Positions 51,403 to 60,900 of a stretch of DNA of 64,000 nucleotides are shown one piece after another. The translations under genes and the position numbers were made by a program. How positions within the stretch are numbered: the stretch's first letter is position 1; the number at the start of each line of letters is the position of its first letter. The notes below the pieces were generated by a model, which did not search any database, was not told the origin of the DNA, and was given only the letters and a program-made list of their open reading frames with translations. Source of the DNA: CBDCYS01 sp965226245. GTDB taxonomy: Bacteria; Acidobacteriota; Terriglobia; Bryobacterales; UBA6623. The stretch spans positions 5,642,001 to 5,706,000 of the forward strand of contig CBDDCL010000015.1 in assembly GCA_965226245.1 (NCBI GenBank). Reading direction: 5' to 3'.

Positions 51403-53748
51403 ATGACTAGTAAGCTCCGAAGCCGCTGCATCCCAACGCCCGCTGGCCGGTTCCTTCCAGCCTGTGCCTGGCGCGCTGGGGTCATGCTGTCGGCCGCGCT
51501 GCTCGCCGCCGGCACGGCTGCCGGACAGCAAGGGCAAGGCCGGGGCAAGCGGAGTTCGGACCTGCGAACCTGCGACGAGCACTGGGATCACGGGCGCAGG
51601 GTCAAGGCCCGCGGTTGCTACCTGGAGCTGATCAGCTCGAACGCAGACCCCGCGACCAAGGCGGAGGCTTTCTGGGGCTTGCGGAACTTCAAGCAGGCCA
51701 ACGAGATGTTCCGCGAGGCTCTCAAGGCTCAGCCGGAAGACCCGGACGTCCGGGTGCGCTGGGGACACCTCTTCCTCGAAACGCACAACGTGGGTGAGGC
51801 GGCGAAGCTGTTTGACGAGGCCTTGAAGCTTGACGAGAACCACGCTCCCGCCAAGTTAGGCAAGGCCAGCGTCTTCTCGCGGCGGTTCGAGGGCAAGGCT
51901 CGCGAGCTGATGGGGGAGGTGCTCGAGGCGAACCCAGAGCTGTTTGAAGCCCATGTCCTGATGGCATCGATGGACATCGAAGAGAACGACTTCAAGAGGG
52001 CCAACGAGAGCCTCGATAAGGCCCTGGAAAAAGCCCAAGAACAAGGAATTTCCCCGCTCGAAGCCTACTCCCTGAAAGCCGCGATCGACTTTCTAGGCGG
52101 CGCGGCCGAAAGCGAATGGGTGAAGAAGGCGCTCGAGCGGAACCCAACGTATGGGCGCGTCTACGCCGATCCGGCTCATTTCTATGTGATCACGCGGCGC
52201 TATCGCGAAGCCGCGGATCTCTATCGCAAGGCGGTCGAAACGGACATGGAGTTGTGGTCGGCCCACGCCGACTTGGCCGTCAACTTGATGCGGGAAGGGA
52301 AGGACGACGAGGCTGCGCGGCATCTCGAACTGGCCTACCGCGGCGACCCTTACAGCGCCAAGACCGTCAACACGCTGCGGCTGCTCGACAGCTTTAAGAA
52401 TTTCAAGACCTATTCGAATTTCGACGAGCGGCTTCCTGACGACCCCGATCAGTTGGCGGCGCCGATCGAGCGGCCGCAAGTCATCGTCAGGCTGCATAAA
52501 AAGGAGTCTGAACTCCTGCGGCCCTATGTCGTGGAGCTGGCCGAGCGCAGCCTGGAGACGTTCGCGGCGAAGTATCAGTTCAAGCCCGAACGGCCGGTGA
52601 TTGTCGAGCTTTACCCGGACCACGACGACTTCGCTGTACGCACGATGGGCATGCCCGGCGTGGGCCTGCTCGGGGTGACCTTCGGCTACCTCATCGCCAT
52701 GGACAGCCCGTCGGGGCGGGCGTTGGGAAGTTTCCACTGGGGCACGACCTTGTGGCACGAAATGGCTCACGTGGTGACACTCGAGTCGACGAATCATCTG
52801 GTGCCGCGCTGGTACAGCGAAGGGATTTCCGTTTACGAGGAATGGGCCGCTGACGATCGCTGGGGAGACCGCATCTCGCCCGACGTCATCAAGGCGATCG
52901 AAGAGAAGAAGTTCCTGCCCGTGGCCGATTTGGACAAGGGCTTCATCCGGCCCGCCTATCCCAAACAAATTCAGATTTCTTACTTCCAGTCCGGCCTGGT
53001 CTGCAAGTTCATCGCCGAGAAGTGGGGCTTTGGAAAATTGGTCGAGCTGCTTCGGGGGTTCGGGGAAGGCGCCTCGACCGGGGATAACGTGGAAGCTGTT
53101 TTGGGCATGCCCAGCGAGGAATTTGACACCCAATTCAACGAATACGTCCAGCAGGAGACGGGAGAACTCGTGGAGCAGTTTGGCGAATGGCGCAAGCTGA
53201 TGAAACAGGCGCTCGAAGCCGCCCGCGCGAAGAAGTGGGACGAGGTGATCGAGCCCGCCAAGAAAGCGCGCGACGCCTATCCGCAGTATGTCGAAAGCGG
53301 CAATGCCTACGCCGTTCTGGCCGAAGCCTACCTGGAGCAGGGCGACAAAGAGGCTGCGGTCGAAGAGTTGCTCGCATACGAGTCGATCGGCGGAAGAAGC
53401 CCCTCCCGCATCAAGAAGCTCGCCGATCTTCTCCACGAGATGGGGCGCGCTGACGAGGCCATCGAAGTGTTGGAGGGCTTGCTCTATATTGCGCCAGGTG
53501 ATGAGGAACTCCACGGCCCGCTGGGGCAATGGCTTTTGGACGCCGGACGGGTCGAGGAGGCGGCGCGGGAGTTCAAGTCACTGCTGGCGCTGGGACCCGT
53601 CGATCCGGCTTCGGCGCACTTCAACCTGGCGCGGGCGTATCATGAGATGGAAGACCGCCAGCGGACACGGCGGCATTTACTGATGTCGCTCGAAACGGCG
53701 CCCAGCTACCGGCCGGCCCAGAAACTACTGCTTGAAATCAACCCATAG
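51403..53748 (+). CDS. TPR protein with gluzincin metalloprotease domain
   Basis: A 781-residue exported protein (signal peptide AGVMLSAALLAAGTAAGQQ). TPR-like helix pairs fill residues 40-340 (FKQANEMFREALKAQPEDPD, AAKLFDEALKLDENHAPAKL). A peptidase MA-like zinc domain follows with HEMAH at 452-456 (LWHEMAHVVTLES), then GISVYEEWAADDRW with a possible third ligand Glu, then further TPRs to the end. The start at 51403 gives the signal peptide; the longer frame crosses a repeat. Confidence 0.88.
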   Translation: MTSKLRSRCIPTPAGRFLPACAWRAGVMLSAALLAAGTAAGQQGQGRGKRSSDLRTCDEHWDHGRRVKARGCYLELISSNADPATKAEAFWGLRNFKQANEMFREALKAQPEDPDVRVRWGHLFLETHNVGEAAKLFDEALKLDENHAPAKLGKASVFSRRFEGKARELMGEVLEANPELFEAHVLMASMDIEENDFKRANESLDKALEKAQEQGISPLEAYSLKAAIDFLGGAAESEWVKKALERNPTYGRVYADPAHFYVITRRYREAADLYRKAVETDMELWSAHADLAVNLMREGKDDEAARHLELAYRGDPYSAKTVNTLRLLDSFKNFKTYSNFDERLPDDPDQLAAPIERPQVIVRLHKKESELLRPYVVELAERSLETFAAKYQFKPERPVIVELYPDHDDFAVRTMGMPGVGLLGVTFGYLIAMDSPSGRALGSFHWGTTLWHEMAHVVTLESTNHLVPRWYSEGISVYEEWAADDRWGDRISPDVIKAIEEKKFLPVADLDKGFIRPAYPKQIQISYFQSGLVCKFIAEKWGFGKLVELLRGFGEGASTGDNVEAVLGMPSEEFDTQFNEYVQQETGELVEQFGEWRKLMKQALEAARAKKWDEVIEPAKKARDAYPQYVESGNAYAVLAEAYLEQGDKEAAVEELLAYESIGGRSPSRIKKLADLLHEMGRADEAIEVLEGLLYIAPGDEELHGPLGQWLLDAGRVEEAAREFKSLLALGPVDPASAHFNLARAYHEMEDRQRTRRHLLMSLETAPSYRPAQKLLLEINP

Positions 53749-53766
53749 AAGAAAGAAGAGAATTTT

Positions 53767-54828
53767 GTGCCCGCTTCTCTGCACGACACTTTGCCCATGA
53801 GTCTTCCAACAACTTCCGCCGTTGACACCGTTGACTACCGCGAGCTGGTCCATTCCTTCCGAGACACTCAGGAACGGATCCGCGAACAGGTGCGCCGCAT
53901 CATCGTCGGTCAAGAAGAGGTTATCGACCACCTCTTGATTACGCTGCTGGTCGGTGGCCACTGCTTAATCACCGGTATGCCGGGCACCGCCAAGACTCTG
54001 CTGGTACGGACGCTGGCGACCGCGCTGGGCTTGAAGTTCAAACGAATACAGTTCACTCCGGATCTGATGCCGACCGACGTCACCGGCACCGACATCATCG
54101 AGGAGGACGTGACTACTGGGCGGCGCAAGTGGACCTTTGTCGAAGGTCCTATTTTTACAAACGTGCTGCTGGCCGACGAGGTGAACCGCACCCCGCCGAA
54201 AACGCAGGCCGCGCTGCTGGAGGCGATGCAGGAGGTCAGCGTCACTGTACGCGGCCACACCTACGATCTCGATCCGCCGTTTTTCGTGCTGGCAACGCAG
54301 AACCCGATCGAGCTGGAAGGGACCTACACGCTTCCCGAAGCCCAGCTCGACCGTTTCCTGTTCAAGGTGATCCTTGACTACCTGGACACAGGTGACGAGA
54401 TTGAAGTTGTCAGCCGCAATACCGGCGATCCGCTGCCCGACGTCGAAGTTTGCACGAACGCGGAAGAGATCCTGAGCTACCAGAGGATGGTTCGGCAGGT
54501 CCCGGTCTCCGAGAACACGGCGAAGTATGCGGTGGAGCTGGTACGCGCCACACGCCCCAAGGATCCTCTGGCGCCCGAGGTCGTGAAGAAGTACGTGAAT
54601 TACGGCTGCAGCGTGCGTGCGACTCAATTTCTAGTGATGGCGGCCAAGTCGCGGGCCTTGTTGCAAGGCCGCTTTCATGTGACTTACGGTGACATACAAG
54701 CTCTGGTGCTGCCGGTGATGCGGCATCGCTTGCTGACGAATTTTCACGCCGAATCGGACGGCATTTCGACGGACGAGATTCTCAAACAGTTGGTGGAGTC
54801 GCGTCCGGCTCCGAATGAACAGGGATAA
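53767..54828 (+). CDS. MoxR-family AAA+ ATPase
   Basis: A 353-residue ATPase. Walker A is GMPGTAKT in HCLITGMPGTAKTLLVRTLA, Walker B VLLADEVNRTPPKTQAALLE, and sensor 1 LATQNPIELEG. Starts at GTG 53767 with GAAAGAAGAG upstream; ATG 53797 is the alternative. MoxR proteins remodel or insert cofactors into VWA partners; here DUF58 and two VWA proteins adjoin. Confidence 0.95.
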   Translation: MPASLHDTLPMSLPTTSAVDTVDYRELVHSFRDTQERIREQVRRIIVGQEEVIDHLLITLLVGGHCLITGMPGTAKTLLVRTLATALGLKFKRIQFTPDLMPTDVTGTDIIEEDVTTGRRKWTFVEGPIFTNVLLADEVNRTPPKTQAALLEAMQEVSVTVRGHTYDLDPPFFVLATQNPIELEGTYTLPEAQLDRFLFKVILDYLDTGDEIEVVSRNTGDPLPDVEVCTNAEEILSYQRMVRQVPVSENTAKYAVELVRATRPKDPLAPEVVKKYVNYGCSVRATQFLVMAAKSRALLQGRFHVTYGDIQALVLPVMRHRLLTNFHAESDGISTDEILKQLVESRPAPNEQG

Positions 54829-54910
54829 ACCGGGCGCAGCCGGCGCCGAAGCGGCGTATTGTTTCCTTGAGACGCTGTGGGTGGAGCGCCCAGGGTCGGA
54901 TTCTTTTTGC

Positions 54911-55804
54911 ATGGCTGAACAGAGACTGCTCGACCCCAAAGTGCTTTCCCGGCTCTCGAACATCGAGCTGGTGGCAAAGACCGTCGTCGACGGCTTCCTG
55001 ACCGGTTTGCACCGATCGCCTTTCTTTGGATTCAGCCTCGAGTTCGCCGAGTACCGGCCCTACGTTCCCGGTGACGACCCGCGCTTCATCGATTGGAACG
55101 TCTATTCCCGAACCGACCGGACCTACATCAAACGCTACCTGGGCGAGACCAATACCCACCTGATGATCCTGTTCGACGCCAGTGCGTCCATGGGGTATCA
55201 AAGCAACGGCGTTGCCAAGATCGAGTACGCCCGTTTTCTGGCCGCCTCGCTGGCTTATCTGTCGATCTATCAGCACGACGCGGTAGGCCTGATCGTGTTT
55301 GACGAAAAGGTAAGAAACTTTCGGCGGCCCTCGACGCGCCCGGGCCACTTGCACAGCATCCTGCATGCGCTGGAGCAGGCCGAGCCCACCACCGGAACTG
55401 ATTTCCAGGCTCCGCTCGCACACTTCCAGGAGTTCGTTTCGCATCGCGGGCTGGTCGCGGTGATTTCAGATTTCTACTTGGACGCCGACGCCATCGTGAA
55501 GTCAGTTCGGCCGCTGGTCTACCAGGGCCAGGACGTCATCTTCTTGCAGATCCTCGACCCGGCCGAGATCGAGCCGGACCTGGGGCATTCAACGTTACTG
55601 GAAGATATGGAGACGGGCGACCGCATGGAGGTCTCGGGCGACTATGCCCGCCGAGAATATCGTCAGAAGATGCGGGCGCATATGCAGAAAATCAAGGATG
55701 AGGTCGCTGCAATCGGCGCGCAGTATTGGCTGATGGATACGTCCAAGCCGCTGGATCTTGCGCTCAGGCAATATCTGTTGTTTCGTGTACGGCGGAACAA
55801 ATGA
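54911..55804 (+). CDS. DUF58 domain protein
   Basis: A 297-residue protein with the DUF58 signature FSLEFAEYRPYVPGDDPRFI and DWNVYSRTDRTYIKRYLGET, then a VWA-like part with MIDAS LFDASASMGYQ. No membrane segment. I chose ATG 54911 (MAEQRLLDPKVLSRL); an ATG at 54815 overlaps moxR and adds 32 poorly conserved-looking residues. It directly follows the MoxR gene, the standard arrangement. Confidence 0.92.
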   Translation: MAEQRLLDPKVLSRLSNIELVAKTVVDGFLTGLHRSPFFGFSLEFAEYRPYVPGDDPRFIDWNVYSRTDRTYIKRYLGETNTHLMILFDASASMGYQSNGVAKIEYARFLAASLAYLSIYQHDAVGLIVFDEKVRNFRRPSTRPGHLHSILHALEQAEPTTGTDFQAPLAHFQEFVSHRGLVAVISDFYLDADAIVKSVRPLVYQGQDVIFLQILDPAEIEPDLGHSTLLEDMETGDRMEVSGDYARREYRQKMRAHMQKIKDEVAAIGAQYWLMDTSKPLDLALRQYLLFRVRRNK

Positions 55805-55919
55805 CGCCGCTCGCTGTTGCTGGCCATCGTGTCAATTGTTACAGCACGTATGCCGGCCCTCAGAACTTCCGTGAGCGATCGGGCGTACCATGACGTCTAG
55901 TGTTTAGTTAGGTTTTCGC

Positions 55920-57947
55920 ATGTCGATTCTGTCGCCCCTGTTTCTGCTTGGCGGTCTGGCGCTCTCGCTGCCACTATGGCTTCACCTGCTGCAGCGGCAA
56001 AACCCCATCCAGTTGCCGTTCAGCTCGTTGATGTTCTTCGAGCGCCGCAGACAAAGTTCCTTGCTGGAACGGCGCTTCCGCTATCTGCTGCTGCTGGCCG
56101 CGCGGCTCTTGCTCTATTTACTGCTTGCCCTTGCTTTCGCCAGGCTGGTTTGGGAGCGGCCTCCGCGGGTAGCGCTGAGCGGACTGCCAACGCTGCATCT
56201 GATCGCTCTCGATACGTCTCTGAGCATGAACTTCGGAGACCGCTGGGAGAATGCAGTCGGGCAGGCCGAGTCGATCGTGGATGGCATGGCCGGGGCGGAT
56301 CTCGCCCAAGTCATCGCCAGCGGTCCGGGCGTGCGCCTGGCAAGCGAACGCACCGAAGACCGCGCTGCGCTAAAAGAGGCTATCCGATCACTGCGGCCCA
56401 CCAGTTCGCGTAACTCCTACGGTGAATTGGTCGAGGCGGTTCGCAACCTGATCCCGGAAAAAAGTGTTCCCGTGGAGGTCCACATGATCTCCGACTTCCA
56501 GCACTCCGCCATGCCCAGCCGGTTTTCGGACGTTGCTTTGCCTACGATTGCGTCCTTGGTGGTCCACGATGTCATGGAGCCCGAGGCCCCCAATTGGGCA
56601 ATAGAGAGCGTCAAGGGCTCGACTCGCCTTTTCGGCGGGCAGCAGCCGAGGATCGAGGTCACGGTGGCGGGATTCGGTACGGCCAAGGCTCGCAAGCGCC
56701 TGACCCTGACCTTGGACGGCAAGCAGATCGGCAGCGAATCCGTTGATGTGCCGGCCTCCGGAAGAGCTTCCGTCGTTTTTGAGAAGTTCGAGGTTCCCAA
56801 GGGAAACAGCCGCGGCACGGTGACCCTCGAGCCGGGAGACGACTTGGCCAGCGACGACCGGCGCCTCGTGGCGTTTGATAACAGCGACCCGGCTCCCATT
56901 CTGTTCGTCTATAGCCAGAACCGCCGGCGCGACGCCCTCTACTACAAGGCCGCTCTGGATGCCGGCTCGGACGCGGTCTTTCAGGTTCAGGCGGCTTCGG
57001 CGGGTGAGCTCGACCGGCTTGCGCCGGAACGCTTCGCGATGGTGGTGATCTCTGACATCCCGCGCCTGTCAACGCTGTTCGCCGAACGCCTGAGGAAATA
57101 CGTTGAGTCGGGCGGCTCGGTGCTGCTGGCCGTGGGTCCGAAGATCACGCTGGCAAGAGAAGCTCCGCTTTACTCCAGCAAGATCGGGGAAGCGCGCTAC
57201 GCCGCCAGAAACGGGCAACGTTTCCAGGTTGTCGGGGAGATTGACGCTTCGCACCCGGTTTTGGATCAAGTAGAACGCTTCCAGCGCGTGAAGTTCTTCC
57301 GCTATGCCCAATTGTGGACCAGCGAAGATGACGACGTGCTGGCCCGCCTGGCGGACCGCTCGCCGCTGCTGGTCGAGGAAAAGATCGGCGACGGGCGCCT
57401 TCTTGTCTTTGCTTCCTCGCTGGATAACGTCTGGAATGACTTGCCGGTTCACCCTGTGTTTGTGCCTTTCGCGGTCGAATCCGCGCGATATTTGTCAGGG
57501 ATAGACGACAGCCGCTTGCAGGCGACGGTTGATTCCGTGCTGGAGCTGCGAAAGCGGCGCGCGCCGGACTCGACAGTGCAAGTGTTCGATCCCAAAGGAG
57601 AGCGGGCGCTGTCACTGTCGGAATCGATTTCCGAGCAGGATTTTGAGGTCAGCCAAGTGGGCTTCTACGAGATTCGCCGAACGGGCGAGAGCGAGCTGGT
57701 GGCGGTGAATCCCGATCCGCGCGAGTCCAACCTTCGCCCAATGGATGCGGATACGCTGGAATTATGGAAGGCCACCGGCCGCCGCCAAGGTGAAGCCGTC
57801 CGCGCGGATGATTCCGAGACAGCGGTCCAATTGCCGCCGCTTGAGGTGTGGCGCTGGCTGCTGGCGCTGCTGTTGCTGGCGACGCTGATAGAATCAATAC
57901 TAGGAAACGAGCATCTAAAAGTCTGGCGGGAGGTCCGTGTATCGTGA
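55920..57947 (+). CDS. BatA/VWA membrane protein
   Basis: A 675-residue protein with a BatA-type N-terminus: MSILSPLFLLGGLALSLPLW, LLQRQNPIQLPFSSLMFFER and a second helix LLLYLLLALAFARLVW. A VWA domain with ALDTSLSMNFGD follows, then beta-rich domains and a C-terminal membrane helix (WLLALLLLATLIESIL). The related Bat proteins form a membrane complex with MoxR. The next gene starts within the stop (GTGA). Confidence 0.9.
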   Translation: MSILSPLFLLGGLALSLPLWLHLLQRQNPIQLPFSSLMFFERRRQSSLLERRFRYLLLLAARLLLYLLLALAFARLVWERPPRVALSGLPTLHLIALDTSLSMNFGDRWENAVGQAESIVDGMAGADLAQVIASGPGVRLASERTEDRAALKEAIRSLRPTSSRNSYGELVEAVRNLIPEKSVPVEVHMISDFQHSAMPSRFSDVALPTIASLVVHDVMEPEAPNWAIESVKGSTRLFGGQQPRIEVTVAGFGTAKARKRLTLTLDGKQIGSESVDVPASGRASVVFEKFEVPKGNSRGTVTLEPGDDLASDDRRLVAFDNSDPAPILFVYSQNRRRDALYYKAALDAGSDAVFQVQAASAGELDRLAPERFAMVVISDIPRLSTLFAERLRKYVESGGSVLLAVGPKITLAREAPLYSSKIGEARYAARNGQRFQVVGEIDASHPVLDQVERFQRVKFFRYAQLWTSEDDDVLARLADRSPLLVEEKIGDGRLLVFASSLDNVWNDLPVHPVFVPFAVESARYLSGIDDSRLQATVDSVLELRKRRAPDSTVQVFDPKGERALSLSESISEQDFEVSQVGFYEIRRTGESELVAVNPDPRESNLRPMDADTLELWKATGRRQGEAVRADDSETAVQLPPLEVWRWLLALLLLATLIESILGNEHLKVWREVRVS

Positions 57948-60900
57948 GTTACTTTTCTGCTACTCCGACGGAGAAGCTGAAGGACTACCTCAAGCGCATT
58001 CGGGTGCGGCTTCAGGTCACGACTGCCTCCCGCGGACTCGGCGCTACCGCCGTCGTAGCGCTGCTGTTGACGGTCTTTTGCGTCTATATCGCGAACCGTT
58101 TCGCATTTTCAGATCCCAGCGTCGTCAGCACCAGGACACTGCTGTTCGGATCGCTTGTTGCGATTGTTGTTTTCGCCCTGATTCGTCCGCTGATGCGGCT
58201 GGGCCGCGGCAACGCGGCGGGTTACGTCGAGAAGAGCGTGCCCGCCTTTGACGGCCGCATCGAAACCTTTGTCGACCAGTCGGCGCCGAAGTCCGGCAAG
58301 AAGCTGAATCCGTTCCTCGATTTGCTGGCCGAAGACACGATGCGGGTTGCCGAAGCCGCGCCTGTCGAGCAGGTTGTCGAGGCCAAGCGCGTCTTTGGCT
58401 ACGCCCTGGCAGCGGTGGGCGCTGTGGGGTTCCTGATGTGGCTCGGCGGCTCCGGTCCGGGCTATTGGAGTTATGGCACGTCCCGCCTGTGGGGCGGCTG
58501 GTTGAAGCCCGCCGTGTCGCCTCTGTATCAGATCGTTGTCGAGCCGGGAGACACGACCATTCGCCAGGGCGCCGACCTGATCGTGACATCGCGGATGGTC
58601 GGTTTCGAGTCGCCGACAGCCCGACTTTTCGCCAAGTTCGATAGCAGCGTGCAGTGGGAGGAAGCTCCCATGCAGCGCCAAGTTGAAGGTACGGGTTTCG
58701 AGTTCCTTTTCGCGGGTGTGCGCGAGCCTTTCCGCTACTACATCGTGGCCGGCGGCATTGAGAGCGAAGAGTTCGAGGTTCAGGTTGTCGAGATGCCGAA
58801 CGTCGAGGCCATTCGCCTGACCTACCACTATCCGAAGTGGACTGGTCTTGAAAACCTGGTCGAGGAGGATTTCGGTGATATACGCGCCGTGGCCGGTACC
58901 GAGGTCGAAGTCGAAGTCAAGACCGACAAGCCGCTGAGCGACGGCGTGCTGCGGGTGAACGACGAGAGCTCGGTTTCGATGTCCTCGGAGGGACTCAAAG
59001 CTACTGGCCGCATCAAGTTGGAGAAAGAGGGCCACTATTTCGTCGCGGCCATGTACAAAGGAGAGGTCGTCCGGCTGACGAACGACTACTTCATTACCAT
59101 CATTCCGGACAAGAAGCCGACCGTACGGTTTTTGCGCCCCGGCCGTGACTGGAAGGCCACCAATATCGAAGAGGTCATCACGCAATTCGAGGCAGGCGAT
59201 GACTTCGGACTGCGATCGTTCGAGGTCAACTACTCGGTCAACGGCGGTGAGACGAAGAAGGCCGCGCTCAAGATTGCGCGTGGCAGCAAGAAGGCCACCG
59301 CCAGCCACACCTTCTACCTGGAGCAGATGAGAGCGGAGCCCGACCAGCCACGGAGTCCGCGTGACGAGGAGGGCGAAGAAGCATCGAGCCAGGAAATCGA
59401 GAAGTTACTGCCTGGTGACATTATCAGCTACTACGGTGTCGCCCGAGATGCAAAGACCGCCACCCAGACGGACATGTATTTCATTGAGGTCCGTCCGTAT
59501 GATTTTGAAGTCGTGCAGGGGCAATCCGGCGGCGGAATGGGCGGAGGAGGGCAGCGCCAGGAAGAGATCTCGCGCCGCCAGAAAGAGATCATTGCCGGCA
59601 CTTGGAACTTAGTCAAGAACTCCGCCGACAAAGACAAACGAACGCGGGCGGAGGTGCGCGACAACGCTTTGATGTTGTCGGAGATCCAGCTCACGCTACG
59701 GGACCAGGCCCGCACGCTGGCCGATCGCGTGCGCGCGCGCAACCTGGCCGGCACCAATGAAGATTTCAAGGCGTTCGTGGAAAACTTCGAAAAGGCCACC
59801 GAGCAAATGGCTCCGGCGGCCGCGCTGCTCAGAGCGCAAAAACTGCGCGATTCGCTATCCCCGCAGCAGAAAGCGTTGCAGTACCTGCGGCGCGCGGAAG
59901 CCATATTCAGACGCATTGAAGTGACCCGGGGCGGCCAAGGTGGCGGGGGTGGGGGACAGGCGAGCCGCGACCTTTCCGAGATGTTCGAACTGGAGATGGA
60001 CCTCGAAAAGAACCAATATGAGACCGGCGGCGGAGCCTCGTCCCAGCAGCTCGATCGCGAAATCGACGAGGCGCTCGAGAAGCTCAGCGAGCTGGCGCGG
60101 CGACAGGAAAAGCTGGCTGAACAGGCCAGGCGGCAGCAGACGCAGACGTTCGCGCAGAGGTGGCAACAAGAAATCCTGCGCCGAGAAGCAGAGGAGCTGA
60201 AGCGAAAACTCGAGGAGCTTCAGCGCCGCGAGCAGGCCATGCAGCAACAGAACGGCCAGCAGCAGGGTCAACAGCAAGGCAAACAACAGGGCCAGCAACA
60301 AGGCGGTCAGCAACAAGGCGGTCAGCAAGGCGGCCAACAGCAGGCCAGCCAGTCCCGGCAAGGCAGTCGGAGTGGCGGTTCCCGTCTCGAGCAGACGATC
60401 CGCAGGCTGGAAGAGGCCACGCGCGACATGCAGGGCGCCAGCCAAGCTGGCGGCCGCCTGCAGGGTGGCGGCTTGAACCAGCGCCAGGCGCAGGCTCGCG
60501 CGCAACGCGCACAGGAGCGCCTGCAAGAAGCTCTTCGGGCCATGGAGCAGCAGCGCCGCGAGCGGACCAATGCCAGTATCTCCGACATTGCGCGCAGGGC
60601 CGAGCGATTGGCCCAACAGCAAGCGGAAACAGCTCAAACTTTAAAGCGAGCCTTGAATCACGCCTTGGAGTACATCAAGCAGCAGGGTGGTGGTCAGAGC
60701 CGCGGAAAGATCCCGAGCGGAATGTCTCCCAGCGAGGAAATCGAACTGGCCGGCCGCAAGGGCGCAATGCAACAAGAGGTGGAGGCCATCGAGCGCAAGA
60801 TGCAAGAAGCCGCCCGGCAGTCCAAGGGCTCCGCGACGTCTCGGAAACTGAGGGAGGCCCTTTCTGATCTGCAGCAATCCGAGTTGGGGTTTCGCCTGCA